Shown here one piece after another: positions 20,168 to 29,276 of a stretch of DNA of 41,849 nucleotides; the stretch's first letter is position 1, and every line of letters begins with the position of its first letter. Both the position numbers and the translations under genes were made by a program. Below the pieces are notes generated by a model. It had not been told where the DNA came from, searched no databases, and saw only the letters and a program-made list of their open reading frames with translations. Origin of the DNA: Bacteroidota bacterium (GTDB taxonomy: Bacteria > Bacteroidota > Ignavibacteria > Ignavibacteriales > Melioribacteraceae); assembly GCA_021824635.1 (NCBI GenBank), contig JAKAKD010000045.1, positions 1-41,849 on the forward strand, given 5' to 3'.

Positions 20168-20713
20168 TTATGGTAATAAGATACCTACTGAGATTGTTGT
20201 TGTCCAAAGACCCTTTTTATCACCTTGAGCTGATTGAGTTATATTAAATGAATTAACAATCTTACCTGACATTTTATAAGATTGTTCTCTTTCATTCCAC
20301 GCTTTTTCCGGATCGAAATCTACACCTAACGTTGTGGCTAACATTGTTGCAGCAAGATCTTCAGCATATTCGCCAGCAACCTTCTCTGTTTCACCATAAG
20401 GATGGTGTTCAGAAAGATATCCGTACATATTTTTATCGGCAGGAATTGCAACTCCTATTGATGAAGCAATCAACCGGTTAGGCTCGTTAGTAGAATTACG
20501 GGCCATTACACAATGTGTTATTAAGCCTGGTTTGAGAAGTTTTAAACCTTGTTCTTTGCTCAGTCGTTTACATCCAACAGGAAAGATACTGCTTACTGAA
20601 ACTAAATTACAAATTTCTATACCAGCACTACGAAGAGCTAATTCGAATGAAGCAAGGTATTCTTTATGTCTGCCGACACCTTTTGTGAAAAATATTTTTG
20701 ATGGTACGTACAA
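20168..20713 (-). CDS. pdaD: Pyruvoyl-dependent arginine decarboxylase
   Basis: A 181-residue proenzyme that self-cleaves to make a pyruvoyl group and then decarboxylates arginine to agmatine for polyamine synthesis. The cleavage site is in LVSVSSIFP, between Ser41 and Ser42. The substrate-site region ([14 protein letters not shown]) is present. The start is TTG 20713 with GGAGAA nine bases upstream; no ATG fits. It lies between tyrS and terC on the minus strand, seven bases from terC. Confidence 0.94.
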   Translation of the reverse strand: MYVPSKIFFTKGVGRHKEYLASFELALRSAGIEICNLVSVSSIFPVGCKRLSKEQGLKLLKPGLITHCVMARNSTNEPNRLIASSIGVAIPADKNMYGYLSEHHPYGETEKVAGEYAEDLAATMLATTLGVDFDPEKAWNEREQSYKMSGKIVNSFNITQSAQGDKKGLWTTTISVGILLP

Positions 20714-20727
20714 TTTAGTATTCTCCT

Positions 20728-21960
20728 TTAATTACAAATTAATTTAATAAACTTTCTTTTACCAACCTTTAAAATCTTTGTTCCGTCCAGTTTGATAATT
20801 TCTTTTATGTCTGCTATTTTCTCCCCATCAACTGTGACTCCGCCTTGAGAGACTAGCCTACGTGCTTCCCCCTTAGACGGAGCAAAACCTACAGTTACTA
20901 TCAAATCAAGAATATCTAATTCCTTTATTGATGGATCAACATTGAATTCTTCAATTTCATCTGGCAATCCTTTCTTTACGAATATATTATCAAATTCGGC
21001 TTCGGCATCTAATGCGGCTTCAGAAGAATGATACATTTCTACCAATTTTCTAGCTAGGGAACGTTTTATATTCCTTGGATTAACTTCTTTATCTGCAAGC
21101 TCTTGTCCGAATTGTTTAAGCTCTTGATTAGTGGCATCAGTTGTCAAGACATAATAAAGATAGATTAGATCATCTGGAATAGATAAAGTTTTGCCATATA
21201 TTTCCTTTGGAGATTCATTTATTCCAATGTAATTATCGAGAGATTTGCTCATTTTTTCAACTCCATCTGTTCCAACCAGTAATGGCATAGTTAGAATCAC
21301 TTGGGGAGCAATTCCAAACTCTCTCTGAATATCACGGCCGACTAATAAATTAAATTTTTGATCCGTACCGCCAAGTTCAACATCGCTTTTAATTGCTACA
21401 GAGTCCATTGCCTGTGCAAGTGGATATAAAATCTCGTGCATACTTATTGGAATACCGCCTTTGTACCTTTTGGTAAAATCATCACGCTCAAGCATTCTGG
21501 CAATAGTATATTTCGATGCCAGTTTAATTACATCTTCAAAAGTCATCTTACCAAGCCATTCGGAATTATGAACTATTTTTGTCTTGACACGATCTAAAAT
21601 TTTTGATGCCTGTTCGAAATAAGATTTCCCATTTTCACGGGCTTCTTCAAATGAAAGCGGGGGTCGGGATGAATTGCGCCCGGATGGATCACCAATCATT
21701 CCAGTAAAATCGCCAATAATTAGGATTGCTTGATGTCCAAGCTGTTGAAATTGCGCTAGTTTTCTTAAGACAACCGAGTGACCTAGGTGAAGATCCGGTC
21801 TTGTGGGATCACAACCAAGTTTTATATTAAGTGGCTTATTTTCTTTTAATGATTTTTCCAGCTTTTGGACTAATTCTTCTTCGGGAATGATTTCAGATGT
21901 ACCCCTTTTAATCAAATCCATTTGTTCGTTGAGAGGGGGGAAGAATATTTTTTTATCCAA
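20728..21960 (-). CDS. tyrS: Tyrosyl-tRNA synthetase
   Basis: A 410-residue class I aminoacyl-tRNA synthetase charging tRNA-Tyr. The HIGH-type motif reads HLGH (DLHLGHSVV), the KMSKS loop is intact ([11 protein letters not shown]), and a C-terminal S4 RNA-binding domain covers about residues 340-405 ([24 protein letters not shown]). The length and S4 domain fit the shorter TyrZ-like bacterial type. It starts 17 bases after smpB and probably shares its transcript. Confidence 0.96.
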   Translation of the reverse strand: MDKKIFFPPLNEQMDLIKRGTSEIIPEEELVQKLEKSLKENKPLNIKLGCDPTRPDLHLGHSVVLRKLAQFQQLGHQAILIIGDFTGMIGDPSGRNSSRPPLSFEEARENGKSYFEQASKILDRVKTKIVHNSEWLGKMTFEDVIKLASKYTIARMLERDDFTKRYKGGIPISMHEILYPLAQAMDSVAIKSDVELGGTDQKFNLLVGRDIQREFGIAPQVILTMPLLVGTDGVEKMSKSLDNYIGINESPKEIYGKTLSIPDDLIYLYYVLTTDATNQELKQFGQELADKEVNPRNIKRSLARKLVEMYHSSEAALDAEAEFDNIFVKKGLPDEIEEFNVDPSIKELDILDLIVTVGFAPSKGEARRLVSQGGVTVDGEKIADIKEIIKLDGTKILKVGKRKFIKLICN

Positions 21961-21977
21961 TAGTTTCTCCTGAATTA

Positions 21978-22433
21978 CTACTTAAATTTTCTTTGCATTT
22001 CTCTGTTTAAATCTCTTTTAGCTATATCTTCACGTTTATCGTATTGCTTTTTGCCTGTTGCAATTGCCAATTCCACTTTAGCCAGACCATCCTTAAAGTA
22101 CATTCTCAGTGGAATCAGAGTGTTTCCTTTTTCAGAAACTGCCTTATTTAATTTTCTGATTTCACTCTTCTTAAGAAGTAATTTCCTTTTTCTAAGCGGA
22201 TCGTGATTGTTAATGCTTGCTTGATCATAAACCGATATATTAGCATTCATTAACCAAACTTCATTATTGGTCAACATCGCAAAAGCATCAACCAAATTAG
22301 CTTTATTCTGTCTAAGGGCTTTTACTTCCGAGCCAACTAAAACAATACCCGCCTCGTAAGTCTGAAGGATGAAATACTCGTGTCTAGCCTTTCGATTGAC
22401 GGTTATGTTTTTTTCTGCTGTGCTCTCTGTCAT
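21978..22433 (-). CDS. smpB: SsrA-binding protein SmpB
   Basis: A 151-residue partner of tmRNA in rescue of stalled ribosomes. Recognisable segments are RKARHEYFI near the N-terminus, [33 protein letters not shown], and the basic tail [19 protein letters not shown] that enters the empty mRNA channel. It begins the minus-strand block. I looked for an ssrA gene in the adjacent 160-base gap and saw none. Confidence 0.97.
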   Translation of the reverse strand: MTESTAEKNITVNRKARHEYFILQTYEAGIVLVGSEVKALRQNKANLVDAFAMLTNNEVWLMNANISVYDQASINNHDPLRKRKLLLKKSEIRKLNKAVSEKGNTLIPLRMYFKDGLAKVELAIATGKKQYDKREDIAKRDLNREMQRKFK

Positions 22434-22597
22434 AATCTTAAAATTGATGGCAAAATTTATTTTTATTGTGAGTTAATAGCAAGAATTATCTGATTTCTAT
22501 AAAAAAAGATTGAAAAGCATACATTTCGTTCATATCTCTTGGCTCGAACGAAATGATTGATTAAATTTTCATTCAATTTCTAAAAAAGAAAATTATT

Positions 22598-23347
22598 ATG
22601 CCCGAAAAACATTTTTACGAACAGAAACAATATACAAAAGATTATCTTCTTCCATATTTCCAGAAAAATATTAATGAATTTCATAAAAAAAGAATTCTGG
22701 AAGTCGGATGCGCGGAAGGAGGTTTACTAGAGACACTTCAATCTATTGGAATGGATGTTTGTGGGGTAGAATTAAGTCAAGAACGTGCAGATTTGGCAAA
22801 ACAAAAAGACGAGTCTCTTAATGTTTTAGTCGGGGATATTACTGATCCAAACCTTCCGGAAATATTAAAAGAAAAATTTGATGTAATTGTGATGCGTGAA
22901 GTAATAGAACATATTGCCGCAAAAAATGCTGCGTTTAATAATCTTGACAAGTTATTAAACGAAAATGGATTTTTATTTATCAGCTTCCCGCCAAAGCGTT
23001 CACCTTTTGCTGGTCATCAGCAGATTGGTAAAAGTTTTTTAAAAGCAATTCCATATTTGCACATTTTTCCGACTTTCATTCTAAAATCAATTTCGAGAGT
23101 ACTTGGAGAAAACCAAGGTTACATTGATGAAATAAAACTCCATTATAGTACTGGTTGCACAATTCGAGAATTTGAAACTCACTGTGAATTACGAAGTTTC
23201 ATTCCTATTAAAAAAGATTTTTATTTATTTCGCCCTATATATGCACAACGATTTGGTCTGCCTGTAATAAAACTGCCAAACATTCCTATATTACGAGAGT
23301 ACATTTCATTTGGGTGCGAAACTCTTCTTCAGAAAAGAACTTTGTAA
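22598..23347 (+). CDS. Class I SAM-dependent methyltransferase
   Basis: A 249-residue protein with the SAM-binding motif LEVGCAEGGLLETL (about residues 35-48), an acidic strand-2 end (GVELSQE), and the post-motif MREVIEHI. Such proteins methylate small molecules, glycans or lipids; no substrate can be read. The gene stands alone, divergent from smpB across a 164-base gap. Confidence 0.85.
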   Translation: MPEKHFYEQKQYTKDYLLPYFQKNINEFHKKRILEVGCAEGGLLETLQSIGMDVCGVELSQERADLAKQKDESLNVLVGDITDPNLPEILKEKFDVIVMREVIEHIAAKNAAFNNLDKLLNENGFLFISFPPKRSPFAGHQQIGKSFLKAIPYLHIFPTFILKSISRVLGENQGYIDEIKLHYSTGCTIREFETHCELRSFIPIKKDFYLFRPIYAQRFGLPVIKLPNIPILREYISFGCETLLQKRTL

Positions 23348-23400
23348 TTAAATATGCAATCAATATCTTTAAACAATTTTTGAAATGAGCCGAGGTCATA

Positions 23401-24669
23401 ATGCTTGAAATGCAGAAGAAACTATCCAATACTTTTTATTCCATTCTGAGTTTGCCTTCTACAGCTATGGGATTTGCGCTATCAATTCAAATTGCTGCGC
23501 TCAGTTGGTTAATGCGGACAAAATATAATTTAGATTTGCATGAGATCGGTTTTGTCTGGGCAGCCGGACCGCTTGCTGGAATTATCGGACAACCTATTGT
23601 TGGTTTAATTAGCGATAAAATATGGTTCTGGGGTGGACGGCGAAAAGGATTTATTCTGGTTGGAGGTACTTTAGCAGCTTTAATGCTATTTGCTCTTCCC
23701 AATATTGATGGGCTAAGTAAATTTTTCGGTATCAGCAGCATCATTATTGTTGCCGTCTGCGTTGCTCTTACTTTAGACCTTGCGATAAATATTTCTTTCA
23801 ACCCAACTCGTTCCATAATAGCTGACGTAACACCGGAAGGAGTTCCAAGAACAAAAGGATATACGTGGATGCAAACAATTTCCGGATCGTTTGGGGTACT
23901 TGCTTATGCTCTTGGTGCAATCTTTGGAAATTATTTCTTGATTTATTTTGGCGTTCTCCTCGTTTTAGCATTTTCTATAATTCCTATGTTTTTTATTAAA
24001 GAACCGAGAGAATTAAAATCTTCTGAAGCAGAAACTAATTTGCCCGAATCAAAAACAGATTGGAATCAGTATCTCAAACTTTTATTTGCACATTCTTTCT
24101 CATGGATTGGTGTTCAAACCATGTTTGTTTATTCAATTGGCTATGTCGAACAGAAATTAAATCCGGCTAATCCTGATCAGACAGGTCAAATTCTTTCAAT
24201 CTCATTTTTAATTTTAAATGCTGTTGGTGCGTTATTGCCTGCATTTGTTCTTGAACCGATTACAGAAAAAATTGGAAGAGTTAAAACACATATTGCTTGT
24301 TTATTTGTAATGGCTCTTGGTTATTTTGGAATTGTTTTGTTCGGATCCAGTTCAATTTTAGTTTGGAGTTTTATGGCAATTGCCGGTGTCGGCTGGGCGG
24401 CTATTGTGAGCTTACCATTCGCAATTATGTCAGAAAAGGTAAACAAAAACCAAATGGGATTCTTTATGGGAATTTTTAACTTATCAGTAGTTCTGCCGCA
24501 GTTGTTTGTTAGTTTAGTCTTGGGAACTTTTGTTCAAAACGCTACGGATAAAAATATTATTTTTATAATAAGTGCAATATCATTAGCAATTTCAGCAGTT
24601 CTTTGGTTCATGGTTAAGGACTCTAAAGCTGAGATTAATTCAGAAGAAAAATTTGCAAAAGGTCACTAA
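23401..24669 (+). CDS. MFS transporter, SLC45-like sugar permease
   Basis: A 422-residue, 12-helix major-facilitator protein. The N-terminus (GFALSIQIAALSW, then GPLAGIIGQPIVGLISDKIWFWGGRR) matches the SLC45 / sucrose-transporter-like group, including the loop 2-3 motif with GRRK. Glucoside or sucrose-type uptake with protons is the family role; the substrate is not known here. ATG 23401 and ATG 23410 are both possible starts. Confidence 0.88.
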   Translation: MLEMQKKLSNTFYSILSLPSTAMGFALSIQIAALSWLMRTKYNLDLHEIGFVWAAGPLAGIIGQPIVGLISDKIWFWGGRRKGFILVGGTLAALMLFALPNIDGLSKFFGISSIIIVAVCVALTLDLAINISFNPTRSIIADVTPEGVPRTKGYTWMQTISGSFGVLAYALGAIFGNYFLIYFGVLLVLAFSIIPMFFIKEPRELKSSEAETNLPESKTDWNQYLKLLFAHSFSWIGVQTMFVYSIGYVEQKLNPANPDQTGQILSISFLILNAVGALLPAFVLEPITEKIGRVKTHIACLFVMALGYFGIVLFGSSSILVWSFMAIAGVGWAAIVSLPFAIMSEKVNKNQMGFFMGIFNLSVVLPQLFVSLVLGTFVQNATDKNIIFIISAISLAISAVLWFMVKDSKAEINSEEKFAKGH

Positions 24670-24720
24670 AATTTTTTATGATTCCAGCGTAAATGTAATT
24701 ATATGAAACGAGGAAATTGG

Positions 24721-25563
24721 ATGAAAGTTTTACAAACTACATTTGTATTGATAATATTTTTATTTCTCAACTCTTTTGCTCAAGAAAAGCAACAAAAATT
24801 TCAAGTTGATTTCAATGAGATCAAAGGTGAACTAACATCAAAAGATCTTTACAAAAAAGATTTTGGTCGTTACGATGGTTTTGAAATCGAATTATTCTCT
24901 GGAGAAGCAGTTAACTTTGTTGTTTATTCAAACAACTTTCAACCAAGTATCGCTCTAGTCAATTCAAAAGGGGAAATCTTTAAACAAAGTAGTAAGAATG
25001 ATAAAGGCTACGCTAATATTGTTACAGAAATTCCTTCAGGGGGAAATTGGGTTTTATATGTTATTGGAGATGAGAAAGCAGCAGGGAGTTACACACTCCA
25101 AACCGCAATAGCAGAGCCAAACTCTCTCTCATTAAACAGTAGTGCTGACTTTTGCACTACATTGGATTTTCTACTTTCACACGCCAAAGCTTATTTCTTC
25201 CTTTTAGAAAATCCTACCATTTCTAGACAAGAGCTGGTAAAACTTAATGATGCTCTAGATGCTTATATTGATGAAGAAAGCGGTTCTTATAAAGCAACTT
25301 TTGAAAATGATAATGAAAGGACAAAAACTGAGGCTACGTTCAATAATATTTCCGATAAAATTAAATCTTGCCTCGGAAGTAATTGGCTGATAACTTCAAC
25401 CGGTTGGCAAAAGTCTGAAGATTATAAAGAGAAAACCAAAACTTTCACAGAAAAAAACAATAATAAACCACGTTATGTTAAGGTGGCAATTTATGATTAC
25501 GCCGATTCAAAGCACAAGACCGATTATAGATTTACTGTTGATGTTGAGATTAACCGAAATTAA
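24721..25563 (+). CDS. Secreted protein with a PPC-like beta domain
   Basis: A 280-residue exported protein. The signal peptide (MKVLQTTFVL... ending NSFAQ) covers about 21 residues. I chose ATG 24721 because AGGA lies six bases upstream; an ATG 18 bases earlier has no site. Residues about 30-110 resemble a bacterial pre-peptidase C-terminal domain (ASP-like pattern GNWVLYVIGDEKAAGSYTL). The rest is alpha/beta with no family I recognise. No enzyme active site was seen. Confidence 0.7.
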   Translation: MKVLQTTFVLIIFLFLNSFAQEKQQKFQVDFNEIKGELTSKDLYKKDFGRYDGFEIELFSGEAVNFVVYSNNFQPSIALVNSKGEIFKQSSKNDKGYANIVTEIPSGGNWVLYVIGDEKAAGSYTLQTAIAEPNSLSLNSSADFCTTLDFLLSHAKAYFFLLENPTISRQELVKLNDALDAYIDEESGSYKATFENDNERTKTEATFNNISDKIKSCLGSNWLITSTGWQKSEDYKEKTKTFTEKNNNKPRYVKVAIYDYADSKHKTDYRFTVDVEINRN

Positions 25564-25589
25564 TAAAGGGAAGAGTTTAGCTACTTTAT

Positions 25590-26099
25590 ATGTCCGTTAG
25601 TTTTAAAACACATTATAAGTCTCCAATCGGTTTAATTGAAATTACGGGAACAGCTGATTCTCTAACATCTTTATATTTTGTTGATGATAATTCTTATTCC
25701 TCTTCAACGAATGAATCTAACCAGTTCTTGGAACAATGTATTAAGCAGCTGGCTGAATATTTCGCCGGAGATAGAAAAGAATTTGAACTTAATCTGATGC
25801 CGGAAGGAACTGAATTCCAGAAAAAGGTCTGGAATGAATTGCTGAAAATTCCTTTTGGTGAGACTAAATCTTATTTATGGCAATCTAAAATGCTTGGGAA
25901 TCAACTAGCAATTCGAGCGGTAGCAACTGCAAATGGGCAAAATAAAATTTCGATAATTATTCCTTGTCACAGAGTAATTGGCAGCGATGGAAGTTTAACC
26001 GGTTATGCTGGCGGTTTGTGGCGTAAAAAGTGGCTGATAGAACATGAGAAAAATTTTTTTAACATTGAAAAACAACTAGACCTTTTCCAAGAATCATGA
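25590..26099 (+). CDS. ogt: Methylated-DNA--protein-cysteine methyltransferase
   Basis: A 169-residue suicide repair protein that takes the alkyl group from O6-methylguanine onto its own cysteine. The active site is IIPCHRVIG near residue 128. The DNA-binding helix (FGETKSYLWQSKMLG) and YAGGLWRKKWLIEHE are standard. It overlaps the next gene by four bases (ATGA). Confidence 0.95.
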   Translation: MSVSFKTHYKSPIGLIEITGTADSLTSLYFVDDNSYSSSTNESNQFLEQCIKQLAEYFAGDRKEFELNLMPEGTEFQKKVWNELLKIPFGETKSYLWQSKMLGNQLAIRAVATANGQNKISIIIPCHRVIGSDGSLTGYAGGLWRKKWLIEHEKNFFNIEKQLDLFQES

Positions 26100-26521
26100 T
26101 TATTCAAAAAGAGATTACACTTAAGCCAAGAGAACGCGGCTTTCATTTGATTACAGATGAGATTACATCTCAGTTAAACGGATTCGATAAATCATGCTCC
26201 GGTTTAGCGCACATTTTTATCAAACATACATCTGCGTCTTTAACTATAAATGAGAACGCAGATCCAACAGTCCGTATAGATATGGAAACATACTTTAATA
26301 AACTCATTCCGGAAAGTGCAACTTACTTCATGCATACACTTGAAGGAAGTGACGATATGACCTCGCACATCAAGAATTCTATTCTTGGTAGTTCAATCTC
26401 TGTGCCGATCACTAATGGAAAATTAAATATTGGTACTTGGCAAGGAATTTATTTATGCGAGCATAGAAACCACGGCGGCGCAAGGAAGATTGTAGTTACC
26501 GCCGTTCTTAATGATTTGTAA
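26096..26521 (+). CDS. YjbQ/UPF0047 family protein
   Basis: A 141-residue member of the YjbQ family. Conserved segments are HTSASLTINENADP, EGSDDMTSHIK and GTWQGIYLCEHR. A role as a low-activity thiamine-phosphate synthase has been proposed for family members; the true role is unsettled. It is coupled to ogt by ATGA. It is the last host gene before the dif-flanked element. Confidence 0.93.
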   Translation: MIIQKEITLKPRERGFHLITDEITSQLNGFDKSCSGLAHIFIKHTSASLTINENADPTVRIDMETYFNKLIPESATYFMHTLEGSDDMTSHIKNSILGSSISVPITNGKLNIGTWQGIYLCEHRNHGGARKIVVTAVLNDL

Positions 26522-26652
26522 TTACTACTTAATTAGTGCAATCATATCGCTGGATGGATTTCAATAATAGATATCAATTTCTTGTAGAAGTGGGGGAAGT
26601 ATTCTTTTTGAATTATCCTATCTGCATTAGATTAATTTATAAGCTAAAAAAT
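26522..26652. other. Host intergenic segment left of the prophage
   Basis: This 131-base AT-rich gap lies between the YjbQ stop codon and the left dif-like site. I see no terminator hairpin, RNA gene or coding frame. It should be host DNA that adjoined dif before integration. Confidence 0.5.
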
Positions 26653-26680
26653 AGTTTACATAATATACAGTATCACTTTT
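26653..26680. repeat. Left dif-like Xer site (attL) with a degenerate XerC-side arm
   Basis: The left arm is AGTTTACATAA, the 6-bp centre TATACA, the right arm GTATCACTTTT. The left arm and centre match the reverse complement of E. coli dif (XerD arm ATTTAACATAA, centre TATACA) closely. The right arm departs from the XerC consensus, as in attachment sites of known Xer-exploiting elements. Its partner is at 38656-38683. Confidence 0.85.
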
Positions 26681-26720
26681 AAGCATTAAAGTATTTTTTT
26701 TTTTTTTTTCGATAATGCTT
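26681..26720. repeat. Inverted repeat with a T16 tract beside attL
   Basis: AAGCATTA (26681-26688) and TAATGCTT (26713-26720) form a perfect 8-bp stem whose loop holds 16 consecutive T (26694-26709). It touches the left dif site and faces the initiator gene. It could be part of a replication or packaging signal. The homopolymer length may be affected by sequencing error. Confidence 0.6.
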
Positions 26721-26794
26721 TGTTACTGCGGGGAGTATGTAGTCAACAAAAAAAATAGCGGTTAACATTTTCCAACAAAACGGAGTTGACCGAT

Positions 26795-27733
26795 ATGAAA
26801 CAAGATTCTTTTTCAGATTCATCTTTCAAAACTTCTTTACAAGTTCCACAATCTTCTTTTGTTCCATTTTTTCCGCTTAACATTAACGGGAATATTTTTG
26901 CCGATCCACTTTTAACCGATCTTCAAAAAGTAATTATTGCAATTGCTCAAATGCACCGGCTCAAAATTTCTTATGCAAAAACGGAAGCAGAGCAAAAAGA
27001 ACTTTTGACGGAAATTAATTCTAGTATGTTTAGCCGCGCGACCGGAAAGCACCGCGATCACATACGCCGAATTATTAACGCGATGCAGAGAGATGAGAAT
27101 GTAAAAAAATATTTAAGTATTTACATTGTGCCGCGCTCAAATGTTCATCTTAACGAAGAGCAAATTTTTAGATTCACTTTCCACGATTCACTTCCAGATC
27201 AATTTTCAGTTAAGCACAAAAGCAAGGCGGAAATGTTTGCCGGAAAAATTCCTTTCCATTATGAGGAATTAATAAACCACTATTTACATGATATGAAATT
27301 TTTTCAAGGAGAAACCGCGCACAGTTTGATTGAATTAATTGGATGCGAACCGGCGGAACTTGTAAAAGGGTTATTATATTTAAAACAGCAAACAAAACGG
27401 AAAGAAATTAAAAGCCCGAAAGGTTACTTACTTTCAAGTTTTGAAAACGGATTTTTTAAATACAAAATTAATAACTACAATTTAGCACCGGCAAATTCAG
27501 AAAGTAAAACTACAAAGGATTTTCTCTTCAAAATTCCACTTGCACAAATGAAAGCCGTTGAACTTGCACACAAACAACAGCAGAGCAATTTTAGATTTTA
27601 TTATTTAACTGAAAATGATTTTGCATTGATTCAAAAAATCACTTGCGGCGGAAAAGCGCGCAATGTTCAAAATTATTTAACGCGCGAAAAAATTCCATTC
27701 CAAGTCGTTGCGGCGGTGAATTATGAGCAATGA
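26795..27733 (+). CDS. Putative replication initiator / HTH protein of the prophage
   Basis: A 312-residue protein, the first gene of the element. The N-terminal half looks helical and HTH-like (SRATGKHRDHIRRIINAMQ). Residues about 205-225 contain IKSPKGYLLSSFENGFF, resembling the NPxGYL-type element seen in several plasmid and phage replication initiators. No HUH nickase (HxH plus YxxxY) or Walker motif was found. The start is ATG 26795, because GGAG lies nine bases upstream; a TTG at 26786 would touch the ribosome site. In the circular form the hairpin/DnaA-box region would lie just upstream, which supports a replication role. This is an inference. Confidence 0.55.
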   Translation: MKQDSFSDSSFKTSLQVPQSSFVPFFPLNINGNIFADPLLTDLQKVIIAIAQMHRLKISYAKTEAEQKELLTEINSSMFSRATGKHRDHIRRIINAMQRDENVKKYLSIYIVPRSNVHLNEEQIFRFTFHDSLPDQFSVKHKSKAEMFAGKIPFHYEELINHYLHDMKFFQGETAHSLIELIGCEPAELVKGLLYLKQQTKRKEIKSPKGYLLSSFENGFFKYKINNYNLAPANSESKTTKDFLFKIPLAQMKAVELAHKQQQSNFRFYYLTENDFALIQKITCGGKARNVQNYLTREKIPFQVVAAVNYEQ

Positions 27734-28061
27734 AAAACTTTATTTTGAAAGAAATTCAGACATGGAATATAGCTACACATTAAAACATTTTATCGAGAAA
27801 AGAATAGAATCAGAAAGCGATATTTTTTTGGAGTTGGCGAAAACTGAATTTCATAATGGACTTTATTTTTGTACTGAATACGGAGAAGTTGGAGAAGTTG
27901 GAGAAGGTTGCGGTAAATACTGTAGCCATTATTCACCGAGAAACAATAAAAACGGTAGATGTAGATTTAGTAAAAATACTCAGACCGGTAGCGGAAAGAT
28001 TTTTTTATTGGATGAAAATTTAAAATTGACTTTGTACAAGGGGGTTGTTTATGGAAAATAA
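27723..28061 (+). CDS. Small cysteine-rich prophage protein
   Basis: A 112-residue protein overlapping the initiator gene by 11 bases. The centre has four cysteines (FCTEYGEV, EGCGKYCSHYSPRN, NGRCRF), a likely zinc knuckle of a kind I associate with small proteins of Bacteroidota phages, though I cannot name a family. An in-frame nine-base duplication gives GEVGEVGEG. The function is unknown; an early regulatory or nucleic-acid-binding role is possible. Confidence 0.65.
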   Translation: MSNEKLYFERNSDMEYSYTLKHFIEKRIESESDIFLELAKTEFHNGLYFCTEYGEVGEVGEGCGKYCSHYSPRNNKNGRCRFSKNTQTGSGKIFLLDENLKLTLYKGVVYGK

Positions 28062-28263
28062 TTTACCCGATTACAACAGCTTTAGAACCGGCTTAACTTT
28101 TACGGATATACGCCGCGCTTTAAAACTTGAAGCCAAAAAAAAATATGAACGCGGGCAATATATGTTTATAACGCGCGCTACTGTTTTAGGAAGATGGCAT
28201 GAACTAAAATTAAAAATGTATTCAGCAGAAGAGAAATATTTTCAACTAGCTAAAAGGAATTAA
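28051..28263 (+). CDS. Hypothetical small prophage protein
   Basis: A 70-residue basic, helical protein (TFTDIRRALKLEAKKKYERG). I chose ATG 28051, which has AAGGGGG six bases upstream; a TTG two codons earlier is unlikely. It overlaps the previous gene by 11 bases. No family is recognised. Confidence 0.65.
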   Translation: MENNLPDYNSFRTGLTFTDIRRALKLEAKKKYERGQYMFITRATVLGRWHELKLKMYSAEEKYFQLAKRN

Positions 28264-28267
28264 TAAA

Positions 28268-28822
28268 ATGAAAATTACCAAAGAGTTCCTAGAATCTAAA
28301 AACGCTTGTAGACAAGGTCTTGAATTTGTAATTAAAAATAATTTTATCGGTTTAGAAGATGTTGACTTTATAAACGGGTTAATCAAGAAAGAAAAACTTA
28401 ATTGGGCGAATTGGCTTATTGTCCGAGTGATGGATTATAAACAATACGTTTCTTATGCGATTTTTGCAGCAGAACAAGTAATCGACATTTATGAAAAGAA
28501 ACATCCAAAAGATAAACGACCACGAAACGCAATCGAAGCCGCTAAAAAATGTTTGAAGAATCCTACAGATAAAAATAAAGCTGCTGCTGCTGATGCTGCT
28601 GCTGATGCTGCTGCTTATGCTGCTTATGCTGCTTATGCTGCTTATGCTGCTGATGCTGCTGCTTATGCTGCTTATGCTTCTGCTTATGCTGCTGCTTATG
28701 CTGCTGCTGATGCTGCTGCTTATGCTGCTTATGCTGCTGATGCTGCTGCTTATGCTGCTGATGCAATAAAGCTAAAGATGATCGAGTATGGAATCTTTCT
28801 TTTGCATAAGGAGGTAAAATGA
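28268..28822 (+). CDS. Imm5-like prophage protein with an Ala/Tyr/Asp repeat
   Basis: A 184-residue protein. The opening (KITKEFLESKNACRQGLEFV) and the segment KDKRPRNAIEAAKKCL resemble Imm5-like 'putative immunity' proteins often found in phages. Residues about 105-166 are almost only Ala, Tyr and Asp with one Ser, coded by GCT, TAT and GAT. A Tyr or Asp every three or four residues would make one long amphipathic alanine-rich helix. The trinucleotide tract could expand or contract. The family call is moderate and the role is unknown. Confidence 0.7.
   Translation: MKITKEFLESKNACRQGLEFVIKNNFIGLEDVDFINGLIKKEKLNWANWLIVRVMDYKQYVSYAIFAAEQVIDIYEKKHPKDKRPRNAIEAAKKCLKNPTDKNKAAAADAAADAAAYAAYAAYAAYAADAAAYAAYASAYAAAYAAADAAAYAAYAADAAAYAADAIKLKMIEYGIFLLHKEVK
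28580..28764 (+). repeat. GCT/TAT/GAT trinucleotide low-complexity tract
   Basis: About 185 bases made almost only of GCT codons with interspersed TAT and GAT, inside the Imm5-like gene. Units such as GCTGCTTATGCT recur many times in frame. The tract is coding, not CRISPR: units are not separated by unique spacers. Confidence 0.9.
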
Positions 28823-29037
28823 TAAGTAGAAAAAGTTACAAAACTGAAATTTGCGCGGAGTGTAATAAAATAATTCCGGCGGGAACACAGTTTGCAGTTC
28901 AATTGATCCCTAGTAAAAATATATTATTTACTTCTCTAGGAACAGTAGCAGTTAGTGAAAAAATAAAATGCTTAGATCATGTTTACAGACCGGCAAAGAA
29001 AAAAGAAAAACAATTTACATTGCTAGAGGTCCTATAA
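28819..29037 (+). CDS. Small zinc-ribbon-like prophage protein
   Basis: A 72-residue protein with CAECNK near residue 12 and CLDH near residue 51, a possible zinc ribbon (CxxC plus CxxH). ATG 28819 has a strong AAGGAGG site and overlaps the previous stop by four bases. The stop overlaps the next ATG (TAATG). Function unknown. Confidence 0.7.
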   Translation: MISRKSYKTEICAECNKIIPAGTQFAVQLIPSKNILFTSLGTVAVSEKIKCLDHVYRPAKKKEKQFTLLEVL

Positions 29038-29276
29038 TGGGTAAAGTTCACATAGAATTAAATGGATTAGTTGAAGAAAAAGCGCGCGATCTTGCAAATG
29101 CTTTGCAAACTTCAATTCAGAACGCGGCAACAAAATTAATATTATCGGTAGTAGATACGGCAATAGAGAACGTAAAAAAATTTAATTCTCAATTTGATGA
29201 AACCAACAAGCGTAAATTTTTAGAAGTTTATAACGGTACGATTGAAAATCTGAATAAAAAATCAAAGGTGAAATAA
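29037..29276 (+). CDS. Hypothetical small helical prophage protein
   Basis: A 79-residue, mostly helical protein. I chose ATG 29037 because AGAGGT lies six bases upstream and the ATG overlaps the preceding TAA. A longer in-frame version starting inside the zinc-ribbon gene is unlikely. It is coupled to the next gene by TAATG. No family recognised. Confidence 0.65.
   Translation: MGKVHIELNGLVEEKARDLANALQTSIQNAATKLILSVVDTAIENVKKFNSQFDETNKRKFLEVYNGTIENLNKKSKVK

Noticed and set aside
22434..22597. tmRNA (ssrA) or terminator in the smpB-methyltransferase gap, with a 9-bp inverted repeat at 22523-22554
   Set aside because: No tRNA-like ends or tag frame were found, and the inverted repeat (ATTTCGTTC / GAACGAAAT) has no T-run; it may be an operator, but nothing supports that.
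26786..26794. TTG start for the initiator-like gene
   Set aside because: It directly touches the GGAG site; ATG 26795 has correct spacing.
28580..28764. CRISPR-like regular repeats
   Set aside because: There are no unique spacers; the units are in-frame codons inside a gene.
28563..28766. Minus-strand Gln/His-rich reading frame
   Set aside because: It is the mirror of the GCT repeat tract and has no ribosome site; the plus-strand gene explains it.
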